From assembly GCF_022698145.1 (NCBI RefSeq), contig NZ_JALDAX010000014.1, positions 124,001 through 188,000 on the forward strand: a DNA stretch of 64,000 nt, read 5' to 3'. The notes under the pieces are model-generated. The model searched no databases. It was not told the origin of the DNA and saw only the letters and a list, made by a program, of their open reading frames with translations. The number at the start of each line of letters is the position of its first letter. Position 1 is the first letter of the stretch. Source of the stretch: Streptomyces spinosisporus (GTDB lineage: Bacteria; Actinomycetota; Actinomycetes; Streptomycetales; Streptomycetaceae). The translations under genes and the position numbers were made by a program. Positions 8,945-17,661 of this stretch are shown here, piece after piece.

Positions 8945-10333
8945 ATGGCTACCCCGCTCGCCCAACCCGACGGCCAGTCCGGCCGTCTCGACACCGGCGT
9001 GTCCGCCACCCGGCACCGGGCCACTCGCAAGCTGCTGGCCGCAGGGCTCGTCGCCGGCTCGATCGAGTGGTACGACTTCTTCCTCTACGGCACCGCGGCG
9101 GCCCTGGTGTTCCCCAAGGTGTTCTTTCCCAACTCCTCGGCCCTCACGGGGACGTTGCTCGCCTTCAGCACGTTCTGGGCGGGCTTCGTGGCGCGTCCGA
9201 TCGGCGGGGTGCTCGCCGGCCACCTCGGTGACCGGTACGGGCGCAAACCGGTCGTCGTCGCCTGCCTGGCGCTCATGGGGGCCGCGACCTTCCTGATCGG
9301 CTGCCTGCCCAGCGCGGCGACCGTCGGCGCGCTCGCACCGACCCTGCTGGTCGTACTGCGCTTCGTGCAGGGCCTGGCGACCGGAGGCCAGTGGGGCGGC
9401 ATCGTGCTGCTCCTCACCGAGTCCGCCGCTCCCAAACGGCGGGGCTTCGCCGGCACCTTCGGGCAGACCAGCGTCCCCGTGGCCGTGATCATCTCCAACC
9501 TGATCTTCGTGGCCGCGGGCGCCCTGATGCCGGACGACGCCTTCCTCAGCTGGGGGTGGCGCATCCCCTTCCTGGCCAGCGTCGTGATGTTCGTGGTCGT
9601 TCTCTACATCCAGGCCAAGGTGGAGGACACCCCGGAGTTCCGCGACCTGCAACGCGAGGTGTCACAGGCGCAGAACAAGGTGGTACGGGCCCCGCTGACA
9701 CAGGTCATCCGCAGCAAGTGGGGCACTGTCCTGCTCGCCTGCGGCCTGTTGTCCGCCACCAACAGCCTGTTCTACGTCAGCATCTCCGGACTGCTGAGCT
9801 ACGGAACCGACCATCTCAAGCTGGACCGCGACCCGTTGCTCGCGGTGGTGCTGCTCAGTTCCGCGGCGATGCTCGCGACGATCCCCTGGTCCGGCCACAT
9901 CTCGGACCGGATAGGGCGCCGCCCGCTGATCCTGGTCGGCGGCATGGGCGTCGCCGTATGGGCCTTCCCGTACTTCTGGCTCGTCGACAGCGCCTCGCTG
10001 CCGCTGATCTTCGTCGCCGTGACGGTGGGCTTCGTGTTCCAGTGCCTCACCTACGGCCCGATCGCGAGCTTCCTCGGCGAACTCTTCGCACCCGCCGTGC
10101 GTTACTCGGGAGCCTCGCTGGCCTACCAGTTGTCCGCCATCGTCGTCAGCGGCGGCACGCCCTTCCTCATGACCGCGCTCATCGCCCGGACGGGCAGCAC
10201 CTGGCCCGTCGCCCTCTACATCATGTTCATGGGGCTGATCACCTTCGCGAGCGCCTGGTTCCTGCCCGAGACGAACCCCACCGAGGTGCGTGCCGACCCG
10301 GACGCCGTCCCGGGCGCCCACCTCTACGGCTGA
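8945..10333 (+). CDS. MFS transporter, metabolite:H+ symporter (MHS) family
   Basis: A 462-aa, 12-helix major facilitator. The MHS subfamily signatures are visible: GSIEWYDFFLYGTAAALVF in helix 1, GHLGDRYGRKP in loop 2-3, RFVQGLATGGQWGG, and GHISDRIGRRP in the second half. MHS proteins (ShiA, KgtP, ProP) import organic acids or osmolytes with protons. The start codon at 8945 follows GAAGGCGG. Its stop is 12 bases upstream of the secreted tannase-like esterase, indicating an operon. Uptake of the acid released by that esterase is a reasonable inference. Confidence 0.92.
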   Translation: MATPLAQPDGQSGRLDTGVSATRHRATRKLLAAGLVAGSIEWYDFFLYGTAAALVFPKVFFPNSSALTGTLLAFSTFWAGFVARPIGGVLAGHLGDRYGRKPVVVACLALMGAATFLIGCLPSAATVGALAPTLLVVLRFVQGLATGGQWGGIVLLLTESAAPKRRGFAGTFGQTSVPVAVIISNLIFVAAGALMPDDAFLSWGWRIPFLASVVMFVVVLYIQAKVEDTPEFRDLQREVSQAQNKVVRAPLTQVIRSKWGTVLLACGLLSATNSLFYVSISGLLSYGTDHLKLDRDPLLAVVLLSSAAMLATIPWSGHISDRIGRRPLILVGGMGVAVWAFPYFWLVDSASLPLIFVAVTVGFVFQCLTYGPIASFLGELFAPAVRYSGASLAYQLSAIVVSGGTPFLMTALIARTGSTWPVALYIMFMGLITFASAWFLPETNPTEVRADPDAVPGAHLYG

Positions 10334-10345
10334 GGAGTGGCCGAC

Positions 10346-12022
10346 GTGAAGAGATCAACAGCAGGAAGCGGGGCGAGACTTCGTCGGCGTGCCGTGCTGG
10401 CCGTCGCGGTCATCCTGACAGGCGCGACAGGGCTGTTCGGGGTCGGGCCCGCCACCGCGTCGGCCGGCGCCTCACCGACGGTGCCGCGATGTGCCGCGCT
10501 GGACGGGATGACGATCCCGGCCTCGGCGATGAGCCTGCCGACGACCGGCGGCCGTGTCGAGTCGACGGCGGCCATGACGAGCGTGGTCAGTGGTCGCACG
10601 ATCCAGTACTGCCAGGTCGACGTCGACATCTTCCCCGTGGACCGCTCTGCGCCGGACATCAAGGCGCGGATCGACCTGCCCCACGGCTGGAACCGCAAGG
10701 CGTTGATGTTCGGTGGCGGCGGCTACAACGGCACCATCCCCGACCTCACGCAGAACGTGCCGTTCGGCCCCGCCGACCAGCCCGCCCCGCTGGCCCGGCG
10801 CTATGCGACCTTCGCCAGTGACTCCGGTCACCAGCAGAGCCCGACCGCCCCGCCCAGCCTGGACGGTTCGTTCGGGATGAACGACGAGGCCCTGACCAAC
10901 TTCGCCGCCGGTGACGCACTCAAGAAGACGCGCGACGCAAGCCTGTTCCTCATCCGGCAGGCCTACGGCACACATCCTGCCGAGGTCTACTTCGCGGGAG
11001 GGTCGACAGGCGGTCGGGAGGCTCTCGTCGTCGCACAGCGGTGGCCGAAGGCGTTCGACGGAGTGATCTCCGCCTACCCCGCCTGGAACAACCTCAGCGA
11101 GATCCTGGATCTGGGCTACCTGACCCAAGTCCTGTCCCGCCCCGGCGCGTTCCCCGGACCCGAGAAGCAGACGCTCCTGTACGACAGCGTCATCAGCGCG
11201 TGCGACCGTCTGGACGGCGTCAGGGACAACGTCGTCTCGAACCCGCAGGGCTGCGGCTTCGATCCGCACGTCCTTCGCTGCCCGGGCGGTGCCGACACGG
11301 GTCCGACCTGTCTGTCGGACCCGCAGATCAGGTCCGTGATCGCCATGTCCTCCCCGTTCAGGTGGCCGTACCGGATCGCCAGTGGCGAGACCGAGTACCC
11401 GGGCTTCCCGTTCCTGTCGGGGGCCGACATGAGGACTCCGTTCCTCGGATTCGGTGACACTGCGCCGGCCGATCCCATGCCCGCGACGAGCGGCTACGGC
11501 ATGCAGTACTGGGACCAGTGGGTCAAGTACTTCCTGACCCGCGACCCGCACCACAACTCCCTCGACGTCGATCCACGGCATCCCGGGACATGGCTCGACC
11601 GCATCAGCCGGCTGTCCACGGTCGAGGACCGCAACAACGCGGATCTCGGTCCGTTCGCCCGCGCGGGCGGCAAGTTGATCCTGCTCCACGGCGCCGCGGA
11701 CGAGCTGGTCTCGCCCCGCTCGACGAGCGACTACTACCGGCGCGTGCGTGACCTGCTGGGTGCCGGGACGACCCGTGGCTTCATGCGGTACTACGTCGTG
11801 CCGGGCGCGAACCACGCCAACTTCGGCACACCGGCGTTCGCCGCCGGCTGGGACTCCCTGACGGCACTCGAACGCTGGGTGGAGAAGGGGCGGGCGCCCG
11901 CGCATCCCACGGTGACCGACACGACCCGTCACCGCACCCGGCCGCTGTGCGACTATCCGGACTGGCCCAGGTACCGCACCGGCGATCCGAACGACGCGTC
12001 CAGCTTCGTCTGCACGCGCTGA
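10346..12022 (+). CDS. Secreted tannase/feruloyl esterase family protein
   Basis: A 558-aa protein with a signal peptide (RRRAVLAVAVILTGATGLFG ... ASA). GTG 10346 is favoured because GAGGAG lies 8 bases upstream; GTG 10337 sits inside that site. Family landmarks are GGGGYNG, the nucleophile elbow FAGGSTGGREAL (Ser220), HGAADELVSP (Asp452) and PGANHANFG (His490). The family hydrolyses aromatic esters such as gallates and ferulates. Characterised members have a CS...HC pair joining Cys next to Ser with Cys next to His; here these positions are Gly219 and Ala491. It follows the MHS permease by 12 bases. The likely role is extracellular ester cleavage feeding that permease. Confidence 0.87.
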   Translation: MKRSTAGSGARLRRRAVLAVAVILTGATGLFGVGPATASAGASPTVPRCAALDGMTIPASAMSLPTTGGRVESTAAMTSVVSGRTIQYCQVDVDIFPVDRSAPDIKARIDLPHGWNRKALMFGGGGYNGTIPDLTQNVPFGPADQPAPLARRYATFASDSGHQQSPTAPPSLDGSFGMNDEALTNFAAGDALKKTRDASLFLIRQAYGTHPAEVYFAGGSTGGREALVVAQRWPKAFDGVISAYPAWNNLSEILDLGYLTQVLSRPGAFPGPEKQTLLYDSVISACDRLDGVRDNVVSNPQGCGFDPHVLRCPGGADTGPTCLSDPQIRSVIAMSSPFRWPYRIASGETEYPGFPFLSGADMRTPFLGFGDTAPADPMPATSGYGMQYWDQWVKYFLTRDPHHNSLDVDPRHPGTWLDRISRLSTVEDRNNADLGPFARAGGKLILLHGAADELVSPRSTSDYYRRVRDLLGAGTTRGFMRYYVVPGANHANFGTPAFAAGWDSLTALERWVEKGRAPAHPTVTDTTRHRTRPLCDYPDWPRYRTGDPNDASSFVCTR

Positions 12023-12058
12023 CGGGCACGGGACCGGTCCACTCCCGGGGGTCCGTCC

Positions 12059-12988
12059 TCAGTGCGCCAGCAGCATCCGTCGAGCCAGGCGGGTGAGCTC
12101 CTGCGTCGCCGGTGACAGCACCGAGCCCTGTCTGCGGACGACCGCGATGGTGTCGTAGAGGGGCTCGGCGAAGCCGACGGTGTGGAGGGTGTCGGGGAAG
12201 ACGCGACTGCGGGCGACCGCGCGGGAGACGATCGTGTCTCCGGCTCCCCGGCTCACGATGTGCAGCGCGGATTCGACGTGCTCGACCTCGATGGCGGCGG
12301 ACAGAGTGACGCCCTCCACCTGGGCGCGGTCGGCGAGTTGGCGCCGGGTGGGGTCCCGCCAGCCGTAGTGGGCGTCGTAGAGGATGAGGTTCGCCTGCGC
12401 GAGGTCGGACATGGTGACGGGCCGTGCGGTGCGCTCGGGGTCGGCGGAGGCGTAGACGACCTCGTCCCGCATGAGGGGCGTGACGTCGAGCCCCTCGGCG
12501 TCGATGGGCAGGACCACGAGCCCCGCTTCCAGGTCCCCGGCACTGACGGCTTCCGCGACCTCGACGGAGTTCAGGCCGACGATCCGCAACCGCACCTTGG
12601 GGTGACGGGCGTGGAAGGTCTCCAGCAGTTCGGACAGGAAGTAGTAGTTGGCGTTGCGCAGCAGCCCGAAGGTGGCGACGCCCCCGTCGAGCGAGGTCAG
12701 CGAGCGCAGGGCGCGGTCGGCGCCGTCGGCCGCTTCGATCGCCTGCTGGGCGTAGGGCATGAGTTCCTCGCCCGCGGCCGTCAGGACCAGCCGGCGGGGG
12801 CCGCGGGTGAACAGGGGCACCCGGTAGTGCTCCTCCATGCGTTTGATCAGTTCCGACACCGAGGGCTGGGTCGTTCGCAGCTCGGTCGCGGCGGCCGAAA
12901 ACGTACCCAGTCGCGCAGAGGTGAGGAACGCGCGCAACTGGTTGAGGGTGATCGCGGCGGCGGAGGAAGGAGGCATACCGGGCATCAT
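12059..12988 (-). CDS. LysR family transcriptional regulator
   Basis: A 309-aa regulator. The N-terminal winged HTH (LNQLRAFLTSARLGTFSAAATELRTTQPSVSELIKRME) is followed by an effector-binding domain with two alternating lobes. ATG 12988 is the furthest in-frame start; ATG 12985 or 12976 are alternatives, and no strong Shine-Dalgarno is visible. A dyad with LysR T-N11-A geometry lies directly upstream. It is divergent from the HisD-like gene and probably activates the downstream catabolic operon when it binds an intermediate. Confidence 0.93.
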   Translation of the reverse strand: MMPGMPPSSAAAITLNQLRAFLTSARLGTFSAAATELRTTQPSVSELIKRMEEHYRVPLFTRGPRRLVLTAAGEELMPYAQQAIEAADGADRALRSLTSLDGGVATFGLLRNANYYFLSELLETFHARHPKVRLRIVGLNSVEVAEAVSAGDLEAGLVVLPIDAEGLDVTPLMRDEVVYASADPERTARPVTMSDLAQANLILYDAHYGWRDPTRRQLADRAQVEGVTLSAAIEVEHVESALHIVSRGAGDTIVSRAVARSRVFPDTLHTVGFAEPLYDTIAVVRRQGSVLSPATQELTRLARRMLLAH

Positions 12989-12989
12989 G

Positions 12990-13008
12990 CCATAGGGCAG
13001 CCCTATGG
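12990..13008. promoter_or_regulatory. LysR-box: perfect dyad
   Basis: CCATAGGG-CAG-CCCTATGG is a perfect 8-3-8 dyad. Its inner part has the T-N11-A spacing (T12993 to A13005) typical of LysR recognition sites. It abuts the lysR start and lies 58 bases upstream of the HisD-like start, so one site could serve autoregulation and operon control. Confidence 0.75.
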
Positions 13009-13065
13009 AGGGTCGAGGACAATTCAGGGTTGTCCTTGGGAAGCCGCTGCTTCAGGCTCAGCTGT

Positions 13066-14385
13066 ATGAAATTGAGCCACCGCTTCACCACCGCTTTCGC
13101 CGACCGTTTCACCCTGCTCAAGGCTCCCGGTGTGGACGCTCCCCCGGCCCAGCGCGACCCCGAGGTGATCGAGACCGTCAGCCGCATGCTGTCGGAGATC
13201 GAGCACCAGGGCATGGACGCGATCCGCCGCTATGCGAGCTCCCTGGACGGCCAGTCCGACGGCCCGGTCGAGCTCGGTGCGGCGGAGGTGGCCCGCAGCG
13301 GCGACCGGCTGCCCAAGGACCTGCGGGAGGCGATCGAGCTCGGTGCCGAGCGCACCCGGCGTTTCGCCGCGCTCCAGCGTGCGCACCTGACGGACTTCGA
13401 GGAGGAGCTGGCTCCCGGGCTGCTGGTCGGGCAGCGCTATGTACCGGTCGGCGCGGTCGGCGCGTATCTGCCGGCCGGGCGCTTCCCACTCACGGCCAGC
13501 GCGTTCATGACGGTGGGCGTCGCGAAGGTCGCGGGGGTCCCGACGGTGCTGGGATGCACTCCGCCGCAGCCGGACGGCCGCGCCAACGACGCCGTCACCT
13601 ACGCCGCCCATGTGTCCGGGATCGACCACCTCTACGTCCTCGGTGGTGTGCAGGCCCTTGCCGCCATGGCGTTCGGCCTGCTGGACCGGGCGCCCGTCGA
13701 CATGATCGTCGGCGCGGGCAACGCCTATGTGGCCGAGGCCAAGCGCCAGTTGTTCGGCACGGTCGCCATCGACCTGCTCGCGGGCCCCTCCGAGGTCGCG
13801 GTCATCGCGGACGAGACGGCCGACGCCGAGGCCGTCGCGGCGGACCTGCTCGGTCAGGCCGAGCACGGCCCGACGTCCCCTGCCGCCCTCGTCACCACCT
13901 CCGAGCAACTGGGACGGGACGTCATCGCGGCGGTCGAGCGCCAGCTCGCGACCCTGTCGACGCGGGACATCTGCGGCCCCGCCTGGCGCGACCACGGCTC
14001 GGTCGTCCTGGTCGGCAGCCGGGAGGACGCCGTGGCGGTGATGGACGAGTTCGCCCCCGAGCACCTGGAGGTCCACACGGCCGAGGACGACTGGTACCAC
14101 GACGCGCTGCGCAATTACGGCTCCCTCTTCCTCGGTCACTGGAGCACGGTGGCCTACTCGGACAAGGGCATGGCCGGCACGAACCACACCCTGCCGACCG
14201 CGGGTGGCGCGAAGCACAGCGCCGGTCTCTCCGTCTCCCGTTACCTCAAGCCGCTCACCTACCAGCGCGTCGCCCGGGAGGCGACCCCGCTCCTCGCCGA
14301 GGCTGTGGAGGTCATCTCCGCCAGTGAGGGCATGTCCGCCCACGAGGCCACGGCCACCCTGCGGCTGCGCACCTACGCGGGCTGA
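13066..14385 (+). CDS. Histidinol dehydrogenase family enzyme (catabolic, HpsN-like)
   Basis: A 439-aa zinc- and NAD-dependent dehydrogenase of the HisD fold, which oxidises a primary alcohol to a carboxylate in two steps. The metal and catalytic residues are kept: Gln264/His267 (GQAEHGP), Glu332/His333 (PEHLE), Asp366 and His426. The segment AYSDKGMAGTNHTLPTAGGA with LSVSRYLKPLTYQRV resembles sulfopropanediol dehydrogenase HpsN-type paralogues more than biosynthetic HisD. No other his gene is adjacent. ATG 13066 is chosen; an upstream start in the same frame would add 12 non-family residues. It is first in an operon with a sugar ABC importer, so its substrate is probably an alcohol released from the imported compound. 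Confidence 0.85.
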   Translation: MKLSHRFTTAFADRFTLLKAPGVDAPPAQRDPEVIETVSRMLSEIEHQGMDAIRRYASSLDGQSDGPVELGAAEVARSGDRLPKDLREAIELGAERTRRFAALQRAHLTDFEEELAPGLLVGQRYVPVGAVGAYLPAGRFPLTASAFMTVGVAKVAGVPTVLGCTPPQPDGRANDAVTYAAHVSGIDHLYVLGGVQALAAMAFGLLDRAPVDMIVGAGNAYVAEAKRQLFGTVAIDLLAGPSEVAVIADETADAEAVAADLLGQAEHGPTSPAALVTTSEQLGRDVIAAVERQLATLSTRDICGPAWRDHGSVVLVGSREDAVAVMDEFAPEHLEVHTAEDDWYHDALRNYGSLFLGHWSTVAYSDKGMAGTNHTLPTAGGAKHSAGLSVSRYLKPLTYQRVAREATPLLAEAVEVISASEGMSAHEATATLRLRTYAG

Positions 14386-14394
14386 CCCCGCCCG

Positions 14395-14441
14395 CCAGTC
14401 CCCCACATCCCCGAGCCCCCCAGTCCCCCACATCCCGAGCC
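14395..14441. repeat. Short imperfect direct repeat
   Basis: CCAGTCCCCCACATCCC is repeated at a 25-base period (first copy from 14395, second from 14420) in the gap between the HisD-like gene and the binding-protein gene. It looks like a local duplication; no function is evident. Confidence 0.6.
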
Positions 14442-14471
14442 AGTGATCCCGTACAGAGAACCGGTGCACCC

Positions 14472-15833
14472 ATGAAATCCGTACGTCGTGAAGGGGCGGG
14501 CCCGCGCCGGTTCGTCCCGGTCGCCGCCGCGGTCACCGCGCTGGCCGCCCTGGCGGCATGCGCCGGATGCAGCCCGCCCGGGGCGGGCAAGAGCCCCGCA
14601 GGGGCGAACCAGCTCGCCGTCACCGACCCGGTGACCCCCGCGCAGGTCGCCGACCTCGGCGAGGTCACGCTGCGGATGTGGGCGGACCAGGCGGAGAAGC
14701 CCCTGATGAAATCCCTGGTGCCGGCCTTCGAGAAGAAGTACCCGAACGTCAAGGTCGACATCACCTACAAGAGCTTCGACGACCTCGTCGCCACCGTCGT
14801 CAACGCCGCCTCCGGCAGCAACCCGCCCGACCTGTTCGAGGGCAACATCGGCTACGCCGTCGACGGCGCTCTGGTCAAGGCGAAGCTGGTGCGCCCGCTG
14901 GACGACGTGGCGGCCGCCTACGGCTGGATCACGGGCACGGGTGCCAGCACCCTGGCCCCCGCCCGCTGGAACGGCTCGGGCACCGCGTTCGGCAACGGCA
15001 ACCTCTACGGCATGTCGCCCATCAGCGAGGTCCAGGGCATCTACTACAACAAGGCCCAGCTCAAGGAGCTCGGTCTGAAGCCCCCGCAGTCCCTCGCCGA
15101 CCTGGAGAAGGACCTGCCCGTCGTCAAGAAGGCCGGCAAGCAGCCGATCATGCTGGGCAACAGCGACCAGTACGCCGCCACCCACATCTTCTCCGACCTG
15201 GCCGTCACCGAGCAGACGCCCGCCTCGATCCGCGACTGGATCGGCGGCAAACCGGGCACGACCTTCGTCACCGACGGCAACGCGAAGGCGGCCGACACGA
15301 TGGCCGACTGGGCGAAGAAGGGCTACTTCGGCTCCGGCTACAACGGTCTGAGCAACGAGGATGCCGTCACCCGCTTCGCCAAGGGCTCGGGCGTCTTCTT
15401 CGTCGGCGGCTCGTGGAACGGCGCCACGCTCGACCCCGAGAAGTTCGGCTTCGGCGCCCTGACCACCGGCGGCGCCGGCGCCACCGCCTCGCCCTGGCAC
15501 ATCTCCGCCTCCTCCAAGGTCACCCCGGCAGCGGTCGCCTTCCTCGCCGCCCTGCACACCCCGCAGACCGGTCAGAAGATCCTCGACACCGGCCGCCTTC
15601 CGGTCGTCACCGACGGCGTGAAGGGCGGCAACAGCCTGCAGAGCCAGACCCTCGACGCGCTCAAGCGCACCATCGCCGCCGGAACCCAGGTCGGCTACTA
15701 CGACTGGACCGCCACCGACATGCTCAACGTCATGGGCGGCAAGCTCCAGGAGGTCATGTCCGGCCGCACCAGCAGCTCCGCGTTCATGACGGCGGTCCAG
15801 GACTCCTGGCGGACGGCGAGGCAGGCACGATGA
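14472..15833 (+). CDS. ABC transporter sugar-binding lipoprotein (family 1)
   Basis: A 453-aa extracellular solute-binding protein. The signal peptide ends in the lipobox LAAC (Cys30), so it should be lipid-anchored outside the membrane. The body is of the maltose/oligosaccharide type (VTLRMWADQAEKPLMKSL, GNSDQYAATHIFSDLA, FFVGGSWNGATL). It overlaps the next permease by 4 bases (ATGA). No ATPase subunit gene is in the operon, which is normal for actinobacterial sugar importers that share MsiK. The ligand is unknown, but the clustered GH13 enzyme suggests an alpha-glucoside. Confidence 0.93.
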   Translation: MKSVRREGAGPRRFVPVAAAVTALAALAACAGCSPPGAGKSPAGANQLAVTDPVTPAQVADLGEVTLRMWADQAEKPLMKSLVPAFEKKYPNVKVDITYKSFDDLVATVVNAASGSNPPDLFEGNIGYAVDGALVKAKLVRPLDDVAAAYGWITGTGASTLAPARWNGSGTAFGNGNLYGMSPISEVQGIYYNKAQLKELGLKPPQSLADLEKDLPVVKKAGKQPIMLGNSDQYAATHIFSDLAVTEQTPASIRDWIGGKPGTTFVTDGNAKAADTMADWAKKGYFGSGYNGLSNEDAVTRFAKGSGVFFVGGSWNGATLDPEKFGFGALTTGGAGATASPWHISASSKVTPAAVAFLAALHTPQTGQKILDTGRLPVVTDGVKGGNSLQSQTLDALKRTIAAGTQVGYYDWTATDMLNVMGGKLQEVMSGRTSSSAFMTAVQDSWRTARQAR

Positions 15834-16855
15834 GCACCGCTGCCCCCACCACCGGACGCGACACCGCCGCCTCGGCACCGGCCTCCACCAACCGTACCGG
15901 CGGACGACGACGCCGTCCCTCCCCCCTCACCTACCTGTCCTCCCTGCACTGGACCTCGCTGCTGTACGTCGCCCCGGCCCTGGCCTTCTTCGGCGTCTTC
16001 GTGCTCTACCCCATCGGCATCTCGGTCTGGTACTCGTTCTACGACTACGACGGTCTGACCGTGGGCACGCCGGTCGGCTGGGGCAACTACACGGCCGTCT
16101 TCACCGACAGCCAGCTGCGCGCCGCACTGCTGCACTCACTGGTCCTGCTGTTCTTCTACGCCGCACTGCCGGTGTGCGTCGGCCTGCTACTGGCGGGAGC
16201 GATGTCCCGGATCCGGGTGTACGGCCTGACGGTGTTCCGGGCAGTGCTGTTCCTGCCGCAGATCCTGTCCAGCGTCGTCGTCGCCGTCGCCTGGCGGAAC
16301 CTGCTCGCCGAGGACGGCCCCGCCAACGCGGTGCTCCGGGCCGTGGGACTGGGCCGGTTCGCCACCAGCTGGCTGGGCGACTTCGACACCGCCCTGCCAT
16401 CGATCGGCGTGATCGGCAGCTGGGTGGAGTACGGGCTGTGCATGGTGCTCTTCCTCAGCGGCATCGTCGCCATCGACCGCTCCACCTACGAGGCGGCCCG
16501 CCTCGACGGCGCCGGGCCGGTGCGGGAGTTCTTCGCGATCACCCTGCCCGCCCTGCGCCCCCAGATCTCGATCGCGCTGATCCTCACCATCACCTTCGCG
16601 CTGCGCAACTTCGACCTGATCTGGAACACCACCCGGGGCGGCCCCGGCACCACCACGACCGTCCCGAGCCTGTACGTCTACCAGGACGCGTTCCAGAACC
16701 GCATGCTCGGCCGGGCCTCCGCCCTGGCCATCGTGCTGACCGTGGTCATCCTCCTCGTCGTGGTGGTCGTCCAGCTGGCGCTGCGCGAACGCGAAGGGCC
16801 GCGCCGCCGGTTCACCGGGCCGCGCACGCCGGCCAGGAAGGTGCACTCGTCATGA
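15830..16855 (+). CDS. ABC transporter permease, MalF/UgpA type
   Basis: A 341-aa membrane protein with six predicted helices after a hydrophilic 40-residue N-terminus. The EAA loop EAARLDGAGPVREFFAITLP contacts the ATPase. ATG 15830 overlaps the stop of the binding-protein gene (ATGA), so translation is coupled. It pairs with the MalG-type permease that follows. Confidence 0.95.
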   Translation: MSTAAPTTGRDTAASAPASTNRTGGRRRRPSPLTYLSSLHWTSLLYVAPALAFFGVFVLYPIGISVWYSFYDYDGLTVGTPVGWGNYTAVFTDSQLRAALLHSLVLLFFYAALPVCVGLLLAGAMSRIRVYGLTVFRAVLFLPQILSSVVVAVAWRNLLAEDGPANAVLRAVGLGRFATSWLGDFDTALPSIGVIGSWVEYGLCMVLFLSGIVAIDRSTYEAARLDGAGPVREFFAITLPALRPQISIALILTITFALRNFDLIWNTTRGGPGTTTTVPSLYVYQDAFQNRMLGRASALAIVLTVVILLVVVVVQLALREREGPRRRFTGPRTPARKVHSS

Positions 16856-17661
16856 GGATCGCCCGAAGCGAGAGCATCGCCACCCACGCGCTGCTCGTCC
16901 TCGCCTCCGTCGTCGCCGTCTTCCCTCTGGCGTCGATCGTCGTCTCGTCCCTGCAGGGAGTGACCGGCTCGTCGAGCGGCCTCTCCTTCACCGCCTACTC
17001 CACGGCCTGGACCCAGGGCCGGTTCGGCTCCGCCCTGCTGTCGAGCGCACTGGTGTCGGTCACCGTCGTGGTCGTCACCGTCGTGCTGGCCGCCCTGGCC
17101 GGCTACGCGCTCGCCACCATGCGGGTGCCCGGCGGCAAGGTCATCGTGGCACTGCTCCTGGTGGGTCTTGTCCTGCCCTACGAGGTGACCGTGCTGCCGC
17201 TGTACGAGATGCTCACCGGCTGGCATCTCATCGACACGTACGGGGCGTTGATCCTGCCGCAGATCGCACTGTCGGTGCCGCTGGGCGTGCTGTGGATGCG
17301 GTCGTTCTTCGCCTCCGTCCCGGTGGAGCTGCTGGAGGCGGCACGCATCGACGGCACGAGCCGCCTGCAGAGCCTGCGCCTGGTCGTCCTGCCCATCGCG
17401 GGGCCCGCGATCACCACCCTGAGCACCGTGCTGTTCCTGTTCACGTGGAACGAGTTCCTCCTGGCGCTCATCCTCGTCCCGGACAACCCCTCGGTGCAGA
17501 CCGTGCCGTTGGCGCTGTCCTTCTTCTCCGGGGCAGCCCGTTCCAGCGACCCGGCCGTGACCGCGGCCGCCGCCGTACTGGTCGCCCTGCCGGTGCTGCT
17601 GGCCTACGTCTTCCTCCAGCGGCGCCTGATCAGCGGACTGACCGAAGGAGCCGTCAAGTGA
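16852..17661 (+). CDS. ABC transporter permease, MalG/UgpE type
   Basis: A 269-aa second permease of the importer. The helices are regular, and the EAA motif LEAARIDGTSRLQSLRLVVLP is followed by ITTLSTVLFLFTWNEFL, both family hallmarks. The start overlaps the upstream stop by ATGA, and its own stop overlaps the next start by GTGA. The tight coupling shows that the amidohydrolase and glucosidase belong to the same transcript. Confidence 0.95.
   Translation: MRIARSESIATHALLVLASVVAVFPLASIVVSSLQGVTGSSSGLSFTAYSTAWTQGRFGSALLSSALVSVTVVVVTVVLAALAGYALATMRVPGGKVIVALLLVGLVLPYEVTVLPLYEMLTGWHLIDTYGALILPQIALSVPLGVLWMRSFFASVPVELLEAARIDGTSRLQSLRLVVLPIAGPAITTLSTVLFLFTWNEFLLALILVPDNPSVQTVPLALSFFSGAARSSDPAVTAAAAVLVALPVLLAYVFLQRRLISGLTEGAVK

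Noticed and set aside
13066..14385. Biosynthetic histidinol dehydrogenase (hisD)
   Set aside because: No his genes are adjacent, the operon is a sugar importer operon, and the C-terminal part resembles catabolic HpsN-like paralogues.
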